Position numbers and translations under genes: made by a program. Positions 1-7,921 of a stretch of 64,000 bases of DNA are shown here, one piece after another. The notes under the pieces were generated by a model. It had not been told where the DNA came from and did no database searches. It saw only the letters and a list, made by a program, of their open reading frames with translations. This DNA is from Streptomyces olivaceoviridis (lineage in GTDB: Bacteria > Actinomycetota > Actinomycetes > Streptomycetales > Streptomycetaceae). The first letter of the stretch is position 1, and each line of letters starts with the position of its first letter. The stretch covers positions 148,999-212,998 of the forward strand of contig NZ_BMUI01000017.1 of NCBI RefSeq assembly GCF_014650115.1, in the 5' to 3' direction.

Positions 1-1485
1 AGCTCGATCTCGTCCATCCTGATCGTCGTGCTCTTCGGCGTGGGCACGGACTACTTCCTGTTCCTGATATTCCGTTACCGCGAGAGCCTGCGGGCCGGCG
101 ACGAGCCCAAGGAGGCCATGGTCAACGCGGTCGGCCGGGTCGGCGAGGCCATCGCCTCGGCGGCCGGAGCGGTCATCATCGCGTTCCTGGCCCTGGTGCT
201 GTCCACGCTGGGCTTCCTCAAGCAGATGGGCCCGGCGCTCGCCATCGCGGTCGGCGCCACGCTGGTCGCGGGTCTGACCCTGATCCCGGCCGTGGTCTCG
301 CTCATCGGGCCGAAGGTCTTCTGGCCCTCCAAGTCGTGGAAGACGGAACCCGAGAACGCCCGCTTCGCCGTCCTCGGCCGGGGTGTCCAGCGCCGCCCGG
401 CGCTGACCGCCGTCGCCTCCGGTCTCGTCCTGCTCGTCCTGTCGCTCGGCACCCTCGGCTACAAGGCCACCTTCGACCTGGCGTCGGGCTCCATGCCCAA
501 GACCAAGGAGTCCATGGTCGTCCAGGACGAGATCCAGAAGGCGTACTCGGCGGGCGCCGCCGCACCCACCGACGTCTACCTGTCCAGCACCGACGGCAAG
601 CCGCTCGACAGGTCCGCCTTCGACGCGTACGCCACGAAGCTCGGCGCCGTGGACGGCGTCGCGAGCGCCCGCCTGAACCAGGTGAACAAGGCGGGCACCA
701 CCGCGGACTTCACCGTCACGCTCAAGTACGAGGCGTCGACGGACAAGGCGATCGACGCGGTGGGCAGGGTCCGCGACGTCGCGCACTCCTCGGCGCCCGA
801 GGGCACCAAGGCGCTCGTCGGCGGCATGTCCTCGATCTACAAGGACATCAACGCGGCGGTCAACCACGACTACCGGACGGTCTTCCCCGTCGCCGCCGTC
901 CTGATCATGGTCATCCTGGGGCTGCTGCTGCGCAGTGTGGTCGCGCCCTGGTACCTCATCGCCTCCGTGGGCCTCGGCTTCGGCGCCACCCTCGGTGCCA
1001 CCGTGTGGATCTTCCAGGACGCGCAGGGGCACTCGGGTCTGATGTTCATGCTGCCGGTGATCATGTACCTCTTCGTGGTCGCGATCGGCACCGACTACAA
1101 CATCCTCATGATCGCCCGGTTGCGTGAGGAGGCGCGTGAGGGCCGGGAGCCGCGCGAGGCCGCCGGCATGGCGCTCCGGCACGCCGGGCCGACCGTGGCC
1201 GCGGCGGGCTTCATCCTGGCGGCGACCTTCGCCACGATGATGCTGGCCGGCAACTCGCTGCTCTCGGAGATGGGCTTCGCGGTCTCCTTCGGCATCGCGG
1301 TGGCCGCGTTCGTCATGGCGATGTTCTTCACCCCCAGCCTCACGGCCCTGATCGGCCACGCGGCCTGGTGGCCGGGCCACGCCGACCGGGCGGAGGTGCC
1401 GGCCGCCGGCACCGGCGCCGGAACGGTCGACTCCGGGCCGGTCCGGGGCGAGGAGGACCGGGATCCGGCCGGGCGCCGCGGTTAG
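1..1485 (+). CDS. MMPL-family (RND-type) transporter, 3' part
   Basis: The reading frame is open from base 1, so the gene starts upstream; 494 residues are visible. It encodes the C-terminal part of an MMPL-type membrane transporter, a family that exports lipids, siderophores or drugs using the proton gradient. Two copies of the family's GTDY motif are visible, one in a membrane segment at about residues 14-17 (GVGTDY) and one near residue 364 (AIGTDY), each followed by a basic cytosolic stretch (FRYRE, IARLREE). Between them lies an extracytoplasmic porter loop of about 140 residues, flanked by hydrophobic segments. The protein ends in a charged hydrophilic tail. The substrate cannot be told from sequence. 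A strong hairpin follows the stop, so transcription probably ends there. Confidence 0.9.
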   Translation, partial: SSISSILIVVLFGVGTDYFLFLIFRYRESLRAGDEPKEAMVNAVGRVGEAIASAAGAVIIAFLALVLSTLGFLKQMGPALAIAVGATLVAGLTLIPAVVSLIGPKVFWPSKSWKTEPENARFAVLGRGVQRRPALTAVASGLVLLVLSLGTLGYKATFDLASGSMPKTKESMVVQDEIQKAYSAGAAAPTDVYLSSTDGKPLDRSAFDAYATKLGAVDGVASARLNQVNKAGTTADFTVTLKYEASTDKAIDAVGRVRDVAHSSAPEGTKALVGGMSSIYKDINAAVNHDYRTVFPVAAVLIMVILGLLLRSVVAPWYLIASVGLGFGATLGATVWIFQDAQGHSGLMFMLPVIMYLFVVAIGTDYNILMIARLREEAREGREPREAAGMALRHAGPTVAAAGFILAATFATMMLAGNSLLSEMGFAVSFGIAVAAFVMAMFFTPSLTALIGHAAWWPGHADRAEVPAAGTGAGTVDSGPVRGEEDRDPAGRRG

Positions 1486-1511
1486 CGGAGGCCGGTGGAA
1501 CCGCCGAGTTC

Positions 1512-1586
1512 CGCCGGGAGTCGTGACGGGCGGCGGCCGGTGACACCGGCCGGCTTCGCCGGGCGTCGCGACGGACGACGGTCGGT
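1512..1586. repeat. 30-bp imperfect direct repeat in intergenic DNA
   Basis: Two 30-base copies at 1512-1541 and 1557-1586 differ at about five positions and lie 45 bases apart. The gap contains an 8-bp palindrome (GGCCGGTG/CACCGGCC around one base). They fall between the MMPL stop and the terminator. No function is evident; they may be duplicated terminator-like debris. Confidence 0.6.
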
Positions 1587-1591
1587 CTGAT

Positions 1592-1635
1592 CGAAAAAGT
1601 CCTGCCGGGCCATGCGGCCCGGCAGGACTTTTTCG
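1592..1635. terminator. Bidirectional rho-independent terminator
   Basis: A perfect 20-bp stem (1592-1611 pairing with 1616-1635) closes a 4-base loop. The outer end of the stem is A5 on the left arm and T5 on the right, so transcripts from both directions end in a U run. It sits between the converging MMPL and reductase genes. Confidence 0.95.
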
Positions 1636-1662
1636 TGCCCGGTGCGAGGACCGGCCGGCCCG

Positions 1663-2586
1663 TCAGCCCGTGGCGGCGGGGCCGTGGAAGTAGTGGCCCT
1701 TGTCCAGATCCGCGAGGAGACCGGGCTGGACCGGTTCCCAGCCCAGCAGTTCGCGGGTCAGGGCGCTCGACGCGACGGTGTCGAAGCCGAGCGGGCCGCT
1801 CAGCCAGCCGAAGTGCTCGGCAGCGGCCTCGGGCGCCACGGAGGTCACCGGCACCTCCAGATGACGGCCGATCACGTCCGCGATGTCCCGGAGCGCGACA
1901 CCCTCCTCCGCCGAACCGTGCAGCACCGAGCCGGCGGGCGCCTTCTCGGCCGCCAGCCGGAACAGCCGTGCGGCGTCGAGGCGGTGCACGGCCGGCCAGC
2001 GGGTGGTGCCGTCGCCGGGGTGGCCGGAGACGCCCTTGGCGCGGGCGACGGCGACCAGGCTCGTGACGAAACCGTTGTCCCCCTCGCCGTGGCAGGTGGG
2101 GGAGAGCCGCACCACGGAGGAGCGGACACCGCGTTCGGCGAGGGCCAGCGCCGCCTCCGCGGTGGTCTGCCGGATCGCGAAGTGGGAGCCGTGGAGCGCG
2201 GGCCTGTCCCGTTCGGTCGCGAGCCGCCCGGGTGCGACCCCGAGCAGTCCGGAGGCCAGGACGAAGGGCCGTCCGGTGCCGGCGAGAGCGTCGCCGAAGG
2301 CGTCCACGGCACGGCGATCGGCCTCGGCCGCCTCCTGGAACCCGCCGCTGAAGGCCAGGTCGTGCTTGAAGGCGAGGTGGATCACCCCGTCCGAGGCGGC
2401 GGCAGCGTCCCGCAGCACGGCGAGGTCGTCGACGGTGCCGCGGACGACCTCGGCCCCGGCCGCGGTGAGCGCGGCGGCGGAGGCGTCGGAGCGGGCCAGC
2501 CCGGCGACCTGGTGTCCCGCCTCGATCAGGTCGGGCACGAGGGCGGAACCGATCCAGCCGGACGCCCCGGTCACGAAGAAACGCAT
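1663..2586 (-). CDS. NAD(P)-dependent epimerase/reductase, extended SDR family
   Basis: This 307-residue protein has the N-terminal Rossmann fingerprint TGASGWIG at residues 7-14, the glycine-rich NAD(P)-binding loop of extended short-chain dehydrogenases. The length fits the atypical SDR/NAD-dependent epimerase group. A clear YxxxK catalytic pair is not obvious, as in several NADP-binding reductase-like members, so the reaction is unknown. The gene is divergent from the TetR regulator at 2671, and two near-identical palindromes lie in the 84-bp gap. By analogy with many Streptomyces pairs, the regulator probably represses this gene. Transcription ends at the hairpin at 1592-1635. Confidence 0.85.
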   Translation of the reverse strand: MRFFVTGASGWIGSALVPDLIEAGHQVAGLARSDASAAALTAAGAEVVRGTVDDLAVLRDAAAASDGVIHLAFKHDLAFSGGFQEAAEADRRAVDAFGDALAGTGRPFVLASGLLGVAPGRLATERDRPALHGSHFAIRQTTAEAALALAERGVRSSVVRLSPTCHGEGDNGFVTSLVAVARAKGVSGHPGDGTTRWPAVHRLDAARLFRLAAEKAPAGSVLHGSAEEGVALRDIADVIGRHLEVPVTSVAPEAAAEHFGWLSGPLGFDTVASSALTRELLGWEPVQPGLLADLDKGHYFHGPAATG

Positions 2587-2606
2587 GGGAGAACCCCAGA
2601 CTCTTG

Positions 2607-2655
2607 ATGTCAGTGACTGTCATGGACCCTAGCATTCGATGTCAGTGACTGTCAT
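2607..2655. promoter_or_regulatory. Twin TetR-type operators in a divergent promoter
   Basis: The 17-mer ATGTCAGTGACTGTCAT occurs twice, exactly, at 2607-2623 and 2639-2655, with a 32-bp repeat distance (about three helical turns). Each copy is a palindrome apart from one base pair and the central base. For the minus-strand gene, TGACAG (2654-2649) and TAGGGT (2630-2625) are separated by 18 bases and make a plausible -35/-10 pair, with the second palindrome covering the -35 and the first covering the start point. For the plus-strand gene, TAGGAT (2659-2664) lies 6 bases before the ATG. Inference: this is the operator pair for the adjacent TetR protein. Confidence 0.8.
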
Positions 2656-2670
2656 CGCTAGGATCTGGGC

Positions 2671-3237
2671 ATGGGCAGATGGGAGCCGAACGCGCGCGAG
2701 CGCCTGGCGGAAGCGGCGTTGGAGCTCTACGGCGAACGCGGGTACGAGCAGACCACCGTGGCGGAGATCGCCAAGCGCGCCGGGCTGACCGAACGCACCT
2801 TCTTCCGCCACTACGCCGACAAGCGCGAGGTGCTGTTCGGCGGCTCGGGAGAACTGGAGGAGCTGTTCGTGCGGGCGGTCGCCGGCACGCCCGCGGACGC
2901 CGCGCCGATCGAGGCGCTGGCCGCCGGGCTCGACGCGGCCTCGGAGATCTTCGCCGACCGCCGCCCGTACGCGCGCGCCCGGCACGCCGTGATCACGGCG
3001 AACGCGGAACTCAGGGAGCGCGAGCTGATCAAACTCGCCTCCCTGTCGACCGCGCTCGCCGGCACCCTGCGCGGGCGCGGCGTCCCGGAGCCGGCGGCGA
3101 GCCTCGCCGCCGAGGCCGGGGTGGCCGTCTTCAAGGTCGGCTACGAACGCTGGCTGGAGGCGTCCGAGGACCGCGACCTGGTGCACCTGGTGCGGGAAGC
3201 GCTGAGCGAGTTCAAGGCGGTGGCCGCCGGCGGCTGA
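2671..3237 (+). CDS. TetR/AcrR-family transcriptional regulator
   Basis: The product is 188 residues, normal for the family. Residues 9-55 form the TetR DNA-binding domain, with the recognition region TVAEIAKRAGLTERTFFRHY. The remaining helical part would be the ligand-binding and dimer domain. The ATG lies 6 bases after a TAGGAT -10 element and has no ribosome site before it, so the mRNA is probably leaderless, which is common in actinomycetes. It is divergent from the SDR gene and probably controls both promoters through the twin palindromes at 2607-2655. The inducer is unknown. Confidence 0.92.
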   Translation: MGRWEPNARERLAEAALELYGERGYEQTTVAEIAKRAGLTERTFFRHYADKREVLFGGSGELEELFVRAVAGTPADAAPIEALAAGLDAASEIFADRRPYARARHAVITANAELRERELIKLASLSTALAGTLRGRGVPEPAASLAAEAGVAVFKVGYERWLEASEDRDLVHLVREALSEFKAVAAGG

Positions 3238-3318
3238 GCCGTGGTGGCGGACCGCCCGCTCGTACCCGGTGCCCGGCCGTGTGTTCGTGCGCCGGGGCGG
3301 GGCCGGTGCCGGTACGAC

Positions 3319-3717
3319 TCAGCGGGAGGCGTCGGCCAGTCGCCGGAGGGCCTCCAGCGCCCGCTCGGCCTGGTCGTGGGGCACGAAGAGGTGGTCGTGG
3401 TGGAAGCCCGCCACGACGTTGCAGCTCAGGCCCTCGTCGGCGAGCGCCCGCGCGACCGCGGCGGTCAGCCCGATCGCGTCCAGCGCGGAGTGGACGCGCA
3501 GGGTGATCCACCCGGCCACGTAGTCGTACGCCATCCCGGCCGCGTCCGCGTCCGCCTGCGGCACCACGAGGGTGAGACCCTCCGGCTCGGCGACCGTGAC
3601 CACCGGGGAGCAGCCGGACGGTACTCCGCCCTCGGCCATGGTGAAGACATAGCGGCCCGGGTTCAGCTCCGGCCGCATGCCGCCGAGCAGGGTGCGCAGA
3701 TCGGTCTCGCCTGTCAC
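3319..3717 (-). CDS. ACT-domain protein
   Basis: This is a small 132-residue protein with no catalytic domain. Residues about 1-60 match the short beta-rich N-terminal part seen in two-part ACT proteins (LGGMRPELNPGRYVF), and residues about 60-130 look like an ACT-type ligand-binding fold (WITLRVHSALDAIGLTAAVA). ACT domains usually bind amino acids and act as allosteric sensors. No enzyme gene is in operon with it, so its target is unknown. It converges on the TetR gene across 81 bases with no clean terminator. Confidence 0.8.
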   Translation of the reverse strand: MTGETDLRTLLGGMRPELNPGRYVFTMAEGGVPSGCSPVVTVAEPEGLTLVVPQADADAAGMAYDYVAGWITLRVHSALDAIGLTAAVARALADEGLSCNVVAGFHHDHLFVPHDQAERALEALRRLADASR

Positions 3718-3912
3718 AGTCCCACCCTACGGGCCGTGCGGAGGGTCGGCCGCTCGGCCGGGTGACCCGGCGGCGACGGGACCGGGCGCGCGGCGCGTGC
3801 TCGCGTGAGCCCTGTACGCGCCCCCGTTCGCGCGGCAAGACTGCGCTTCGGCGGGCAGCGGCCGGGCGCCGCCCGCGCGTCGTCCGAGCCCGGGGAAGGC
3901 AGGTCGGCCGCT

Positions 3913-4635
3913 GTGCTGTTGCGTCTGCCCACGTCCCTGACGGAAGCCGGGGAATGCCTCGCCGAGGGGGCCGTGCCGATAGGCGGGGCGACTCTCGTGT
4001 GGGCGACCTGGCAACGGGACGGGTTCCCCCGACTGGCCATGTCCCTGCGGGAGTTGCCGGAGGCCAACGTCTTGGGCCGGGAGACCGTGGGCGGCGCCGT
4101 GATCCTGCACCGGATCGACGAACGGGTGCCGGACGTCCTGCGGCTGGCCGCCGCCACGATCGGCACCGGCGCCGTACGGCGGACGGCGACGGTCGGCGGC
4201 AACATCGTCGGCAGCACGCTGCGCTGCCTGCTGCCCGCCGCGCTCGCCTTGGACGCCCGGGCGACGGTCCTGGAAACCGACGGCGTCCGCGAGGCCGACC
4301 TGGCCGAGGTGGTCGCCAAGCGGCCGGTGCTGCTCGGCCTGCGCTGGCGCACGCCGACCGCCTCGGCGTACCGCAAGCTGCCCGGCGAGGCGGGCGGCGC
4401 GCCACCCCTCGTCGTCGCCTCGGCCCTGCACACCGGGCAGGGCGTGCCCGACCGCGTGCGGGTCGCCGTACGGGACGGTTACGAGGTGCTCGCCGGCACC
4501 GCCCCCGGTGACGCCGATGCCGACGAGACCCTCGACGCACTGCGCGGCACCGCCCTCGGTGAGCTGCCGGCCGCCGCCTGGGACGTCGTACGCCCTCAGG
4601 TCATCGGCCTGCTGGAGAGCCGAGGCACGGACTGA
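3913..4635 (+). CDS. Orphan FAD-binding subunit of molybdenum hydroxylase type
   Basis: The 240-residue product resembles the FAD subunit (CoxM/XdhB type) of xanthine-dehydrogenase-like enzymes, which passes electrons from the iron-sulfur subunit to an acceptor. The N-terminal PIGGATLVW takes the place of the usual AGGQSL FAD loop, and TVGGNIVGS matches the second FAD-binding motif. The GTG at 3913 is chosen because homology starts there (LLRLPTSLTEAGECLAEG). An in-frame ATG at 3805 would add 36 low-complexity residues. There is no large or 2Fe-2S subunit nearby; the complete operon at 26-30 kb has its own FAD subunit. It may partner a remote enzyme or be a solitary flavoprotein. Confidence 0.75.
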   Translation: MLLRLPTSLTEAGECLAEGAVPIGGATLVWATWQRDGFPRLAMSLRELPEANVLGRETVGGAVILHRIDERVPDVLRLAAATIGTGAVRRTATVGGNIVGSTLRCLLPAALALDARATVLETDGVREADLAEVVAKRPVLLGLRWRTPTASAYRKLPGEAGGAPPLVVASALHTGQGVPDRVRVAVRDGYEVLAGTAPGDADADETLDALRGTALGELPAAAWDVVRPQVIGLLESRGTD

Positions 4636-4733
4636 GCGGATGGCTGATCCCCGCGGTCGTTCGCGGCCTTCGCGCGGGCGTCGGCCCGCAGCCGCGGAGC
4701 CACGAGCTTCGGTGGCGTGTCATCGTGGCGGGT

Positions 4734-6095
4734 ATGGCGACGGAACCGGACGTGGCGGTGCTGGTCGGACTCCAGGCCGCCGGCAAGACCACCTTCTACG
4801 CGCGGTGCCTGGCCGGCCGGTACGCGCTGGTCAGCAAGGACCTGTTCCCGCGCGGTGCCCGGAACAAGCAGGGCCGGCAGATGCGGCTGGTGGCCGAGCA
4901 CCTGGCCGCCGGACGGGCCGTGGCCGTGGACAACACCAATCCGTCACCGCTGGAGTGGGGCCCGCTGGTGGAGGCGGCCCACGCCCACGGGGCGACCGCG
5001 ACGGCCTACTGGTTCCCGCCGGACCTGACGGGCTCCCTGCGGCGCAACGCCGCGCGCGAGGGCCGCGACCGGGTCCCCGACGTCGGTGTGCTGGCCACGT
5101 CGAAGCGGCTGCGCAGACCGTCGCCGCGGGACGGCTTCGACGCGGTGCGCGAGGTCCGGTTCGACGGGCGGGGCGGCTTCCGGGTACGGGACCGAACCGA
5201 CAACACGAGGTCAAGGAGTCCAGCCGTGGACGGATGGTACGTGGACGACCGCTGCGTCAACTGCGATGTGGCCCGGCAGTTCGCGCCCGAGCTGATCGGC
5301 GAGGCCGACGGGAAGTCGCGGATCCTGCGCCCGCCGGCCGACGACGCGGAGAACCGGCGGCTGCACGCCGCCGCCTTCGCCTGCCCCACCCGCTCGATCC
5401 GGCCGGTGACCGGCCGCGCCGACCCGGCGCTGGACCCGTTCCCGCTGGCCCTCGACGACGGGGTGCTGATCTGCGGCCACAACTCGGCGCGGACCGCGGG
5501 CGCCAACGCCTATCTGCTCCGGCGTCCGTCCGGCACCGGCATGATGGTCGACACGCCCCGCTGGAGCCGTGAACTGGCCAGGCGGTACACGGCGTACGGC
5601 CCCGTCACCGATGTGCTGCTCACCCACCGCGACCATGCCGCGCACGGCCGCCGCTACGCCGACCACTTCGGTGCCCGGCTCTGGATCCACGAGGGCGATC
5701 TGGACGCCGCACCGGACGCCGACCAGGTGATCCGCGGACTCGAACCGCTGGAGATCGCCGCGGGCGTCACCGTCCACCCGCTCCCCGGCCACACCCGCGG
5801 CAGCGTCCTGTACCTCGCCGACGACCGGTACTGCTTCAGCGGCGACAGCTTCTACTGGTCGCGGACGACCGGTGACCTGGAGGTCGTCGAGAGCGTGACC
5901 TGGTACTCCATCGAGGTCCTGGCCGACTCCCTGGCCAGGACGGCGGGGCGGCTGCGGTTCGAGTGGGTCCTGCCGGGCCACGGGGACCGGCGCCGGCTGC
6001 CGGCCGAGGAGATGTCCCGGCGGCTGCACGGCCTGACGGAACGCACGCGCCTGCTGCGGCCCCGCCCGGTCGACTTCACGGACGTCCGCTGGTGA
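4734..6095 (+). CDS. P-loop kinase / ferredoxin-like / metallo-beta-lactamase-fold protein
   Basis: One uninterrupted frame of about 453 residues covers two usually separate proteins. The first 160 residues form a polynucleotide-kinase-like P-loop domain: Walker A GLQAAGKTT, an early SKD, DNTNPS, and the closing LATSKRLRRPSPRDGFD typical of predicted AAA kinases. From about residue 165, a ferredoxin-like stretch (CVNCDVARQFAPE, later ACPTRSIR) leads into a metallo-beta-lactamase fold with THRDHAAH, LPGHTRGS, SGDSFYW and LPGHGD. The usual HxHxDH is altered and the third ferredoxin Cys is Ala. An AAGGAG site at 5213-5218 precedes an in-frame GTG at 5226 where the ferredoxin-MBL homology begins. 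The start could be GTG 4725 instead. See the finding. Confidence 0.8.
   Translation: MATEPDVAVLVGLQAAGKTTFYARCLAGRYALVSKDLFPRGARNKQGRQMRLVAEHLAAGRAVAVDNTNPSPLEWGPLVEAAHAHGATATAYWFPPDLTGSLRRNAAREGRDRVPDVGVLATSKRLRRPSPRDGFDAVREVRFDGRGGFRVRDRTDNTRSRSPAVDGWYVDDRCVNCDVARQFAPELIGEADGKSRILRPPADDAENRRLHAAAFACPTRSIRPVTGRADPALDPFPLALDDGVLICGHNSARTAGANAYLLRRPSGTGMMVDTPRWSRELARRYTAYGPVTDVLLTHRDHAAHGRRYADHFGARLWIHEGDLDAAPDADQVIRGLEPLEIAAGVTVHPLPGHTRGSVLYLADDRYCFSGDSFYWSRTTGDLEVVESVTWYSIEVLADSLARTAGRLRFEWVLPGHGDRRRLPAEEMSRRLHGLTERTRLLRPRPVDFTDVRW
5213..5228 (+). promoter_or_regulatory. Internal ribosome binding site and GTG start
   Basis: AAGGAG (5213-5218) stands 7 bases before GTG 5226-5228, in frame with the surrounding coding sequence. 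The position matches the expected N-terminus of a stand-alone ferredoxin/MBL-fold protein. It suggests a second product of about 289 residues from the same frame. Confidence 0.6.
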
Positions 6096-6208
6096 CGGGA
6101 CGCCGCACTGTTCCCTGACAGGCAACACCCCGGGCGCTGTCGGGATCACCGCCCCCGCGCCGGGCTCCTACCTTTTCGGTGCACAGGGTCCGACCGAAGG
6201 GGACAGGA

Positions 6209-7135
6209 ATGAAGCGCAAGGCGACGGCATGGGTGCTGCCCGCGTTACTGGTGACGCTCAGCGTGGTGGGCTCCGGGGCTCCGTCCTCGGCGCAGAACGA
6301 GAACCGGGCCGCGGCCACGTCGACCACGGCGGTCGGACCGCAGTACGACACCACGCACGTCTACGTCACCCCCGGCTCCACGGACGCGTTCGTCGCCAGC
6401 TGGGAGGCGACCTTCGGCGGGACGCACACGGCCAAGGTCGTCACGACCGTCACCCCGACGCCCAGCACCACCGAGTCCGAGCTGGTCTTCTCGCCGGTCG
6501 GCACCCTGTCCGTCTTCGACTTCAAGACGCCCGTGCCCTATCCGTTCGGCAGCGAACGGACGGGCTGGCTCATGAGTGACTTCGACAAGGGCGTCCGCCT
6601 GGCCCGCAAGAGCGGGGCCCAGGTCGTCGTCGCGCCCTTCGACGACCCCATCGGCCGCGACGCGGTCGTCCAGTTCCCGGGCGGGATCAACGCCCAGTTG
6701 TACTGGCACACCAAGGTTCCGTCGTACGCGCCGCTGGAGACCGTGCCGGACAACCGGATCTATCTGACGCCGGACTCGGTGGACGCGTTCCTCCGCTCGT
6801 ACCTGCGCTTCACCGGCGGCCGGATCGTCGCCGACCGGCGGGCGGCGGACGGCGGTGACCTCGGCCGGCCCGGGGAGACGTACCGCCGCATCGCCCTGCG
6901 CTCCCCGTTCGGCAACACGGTCGTCAGCGTCACCGACGGCCACCTTCCCTACCCGTTCGGCCGGGAGACCACCGGCTACGCGGTGAAGGACCTGTCGGCG
7001 ACGCTGCGCAAGGCCGGGGCCTCGGGCGCGAAGGTGCTGTGGGGGCCGTACGCTTCGGGGGGCCGGTCCTCCGCGATGGTGGAGTTCCCCGGCGGCTATG
7101 TGGCCGAACTGCATGAAGGAGGGGAGCGCGGGTGA
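6209..7135 (+). CDS. Secreted protein with two glyoxalase/VOC-like repeats
   Basis: The product has 308 residues from ATG 6209, which follows a GGGGACAGGA site; an upstream in-frame start at 6179 would only add polar residues before the signal peptide. Residues 1-31 are a Sec signal peptide (basic MKRK, hydrophobic core, cut near SSAQ). Two related halves follow, at about residues 45-170 and 175-305. Each has a beta-strand opening (HVYVTPGSTDAFVASW; RIYLTPDSVDAFLRSY), a PYPFGSERTGWLMSD or PYPFGRETTGYAVKD segment and a closing FPGG strand, the layout of paired VOC (glyoxalase fold) domains. No substrate can be assigned. Its stop overlaps the next start, so the two genes are translationally coupled. 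Confidence 0.75.
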   Translation: MKRKATAWVLPALLVTLSVVGSGAPSSAQNENRAAATSTTAVGPQYDTTHVYVTPGSTDAFVASWEATFGGTHTAKVVTTVTPTPSTTESELVFSPVGTLSVFDFKTPVPYPFGSERTGWLMSDFDKGVRLARKSGAQVVVAPFDDPIGRDAVVQFPGGINAQLYWHTKVPSYAPLETVPDNRIYLTPDSVDAFLRSYLRFTGGRIVADRRAADGGDLGRPGETYRRIALRSPFGNTVVSVTDGHLPYPFGRETTGYAVKDLSATLRKAGASGAKVLWGPYASGGRSSAMVEFPGGYVAELHEGGERG

Positions 7136-7596
7136 CCGACGCGACGATGGGCGATGACGTGTACCAGCCGGACGGGTCGGAGGTGCAGGACGACGCCGGC
7201 TTGCTGGACGCGTCCGACACCCTGGACTACCGGAGCGGCGACGAGGCCCTGGACGAGGGGTACTCACCCCCGGAGCGCCCCTGGGGCGTGGAGCACACCG
7301 GCGTCACGGCGGCGGAGCGGTGGCGGGGGGAGAGCCTGGACGAGCGGCTCGCCGAGGAGGTGCCGGACATCGGCGTCCCGGAGGGCGACGGCATCGGCGA
7401 CACCTGGGGCACGGACGGAGAACTCCTCGACGACGAGGTCGGCGACGAGCGCGCCGGACGGCTCGTCGCGCCGGACGAGGGCACCCACGAGAACACCGAG
7501 TCCGACCTGTTCGCCTCCGACCGGGGCCTGGACGGCGCCGGGGCCTCGGCGGAAGAGGCCGCGATGCATGTGATCCCCGGCTCCGAGAGCTACTGA
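7132..7596 (+). CDS. DUF5709-family acidic protein
   Basis: The 154-residue, strongly acidic protein carries the family pattern GDDVYQPDGSEVQDDAGLLDASDTLDYRSGDEALDEGYSPPERPW in its first 65 residues (only the opening GDDVYQP and the ending SPPERPW are diagnostic). It has no membrane segment or catalytic motif. Its GTG start overlaps the previous stop (GTGA), and an AGGAGGGGAG site precedes it. The family is widespread in Streptomyces and of unknown function. Confidence 0.8.
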   Translation: MTDATMGDDVYQPDGSEVQDDAGLLDASDTLDYRSGDEALDEGYSPPERPWGVEHTGVTAAERWRGESLDERLAEEVPDIGVPEGDGIGDTWGTDGELLDDEVGDERAGRLVAPDEGTHENTESDLFASDRGLDGAGASAEEAAMHVIPGSESY

Positions 7597-7628
7597 CGCC
7601 CCCGCGGCCCGATACGGAGGACCACCGA

Positions 7629-7859
7629 ATGAGCACTGCTGGACCGGGGCCGGACGCCGGCCACCACCTGCGGCACCTCAGGGAACGGATGGCCGAGCAC
7701 CACCGTCGTGCCCGGGCCGAGCACGAGGAGTCCGCTCTGGAGGAGGCGATCGACGGGGCCGCCTTCGACCTGGCCGCCGACATCGCCCACCCCACCGCCG
7801 CCGGTGGGACGGAGCCCGGCTACGACGTCGACACGGACCTCGGCGTCGACCGGCGGTAG
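7629..7859 (+). CDS. Small hypothetical protein, 76 residues
   Basis: ATG 7629 follows a clear GGAGG at 7616-7620 with 8 bases between. The product has a His/Arg-rich helical first half (HHLRHLRERMAEHHRRARAEHE) and an acidic second half (LEEAIDGAAFDLAADIAHP). It ends 32 bases after the DUF5709 gene's stop plus its own length, in what looks like the same operon, and before a hairpin at 7890-7919. I do not recognise the family. The ribosome site, the codon bias and the position between coupled genes and a terminator support it as real. Confidence 0.65.
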   Translation: MSTAGPGPDAGHHLRHLRERMAEHHRRARAEHEESALEEAIDGAAFDLAADIAHPTAAGGTEPGYDVDTDLGVDRR

Positions 7860-7889
7860 CGGCACCCCGCGCTCCGCACGTGGACACCG

Positions 7890-7919
7890 CCGGCCGGCCC
7901 CGCTTCCGAGGCCGGCCGG
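7890..7919. terminator. Hairpin between converging genes
   Basis: CCGGCCGGCC (7890-7899) pairs perfectly with GGCCGGCCGG (7910-7919) around a 10-base loop. It lies between the converging small gene ending at 7859 and the permease gene ending at 7922. There is no U run, which is usual for Streptomyces terminators. Confidence 0.7.
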
Positions 7920-7921
7920 TC

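Noticed and set aside
3805..3912. Longer N-terminus for the orphan FAD subunit from ATG 3805
   Set aside because: The extra 36 residues are Arg/Ala/Gly-rich without homology to the family; GTG 3913 matches the family start better.
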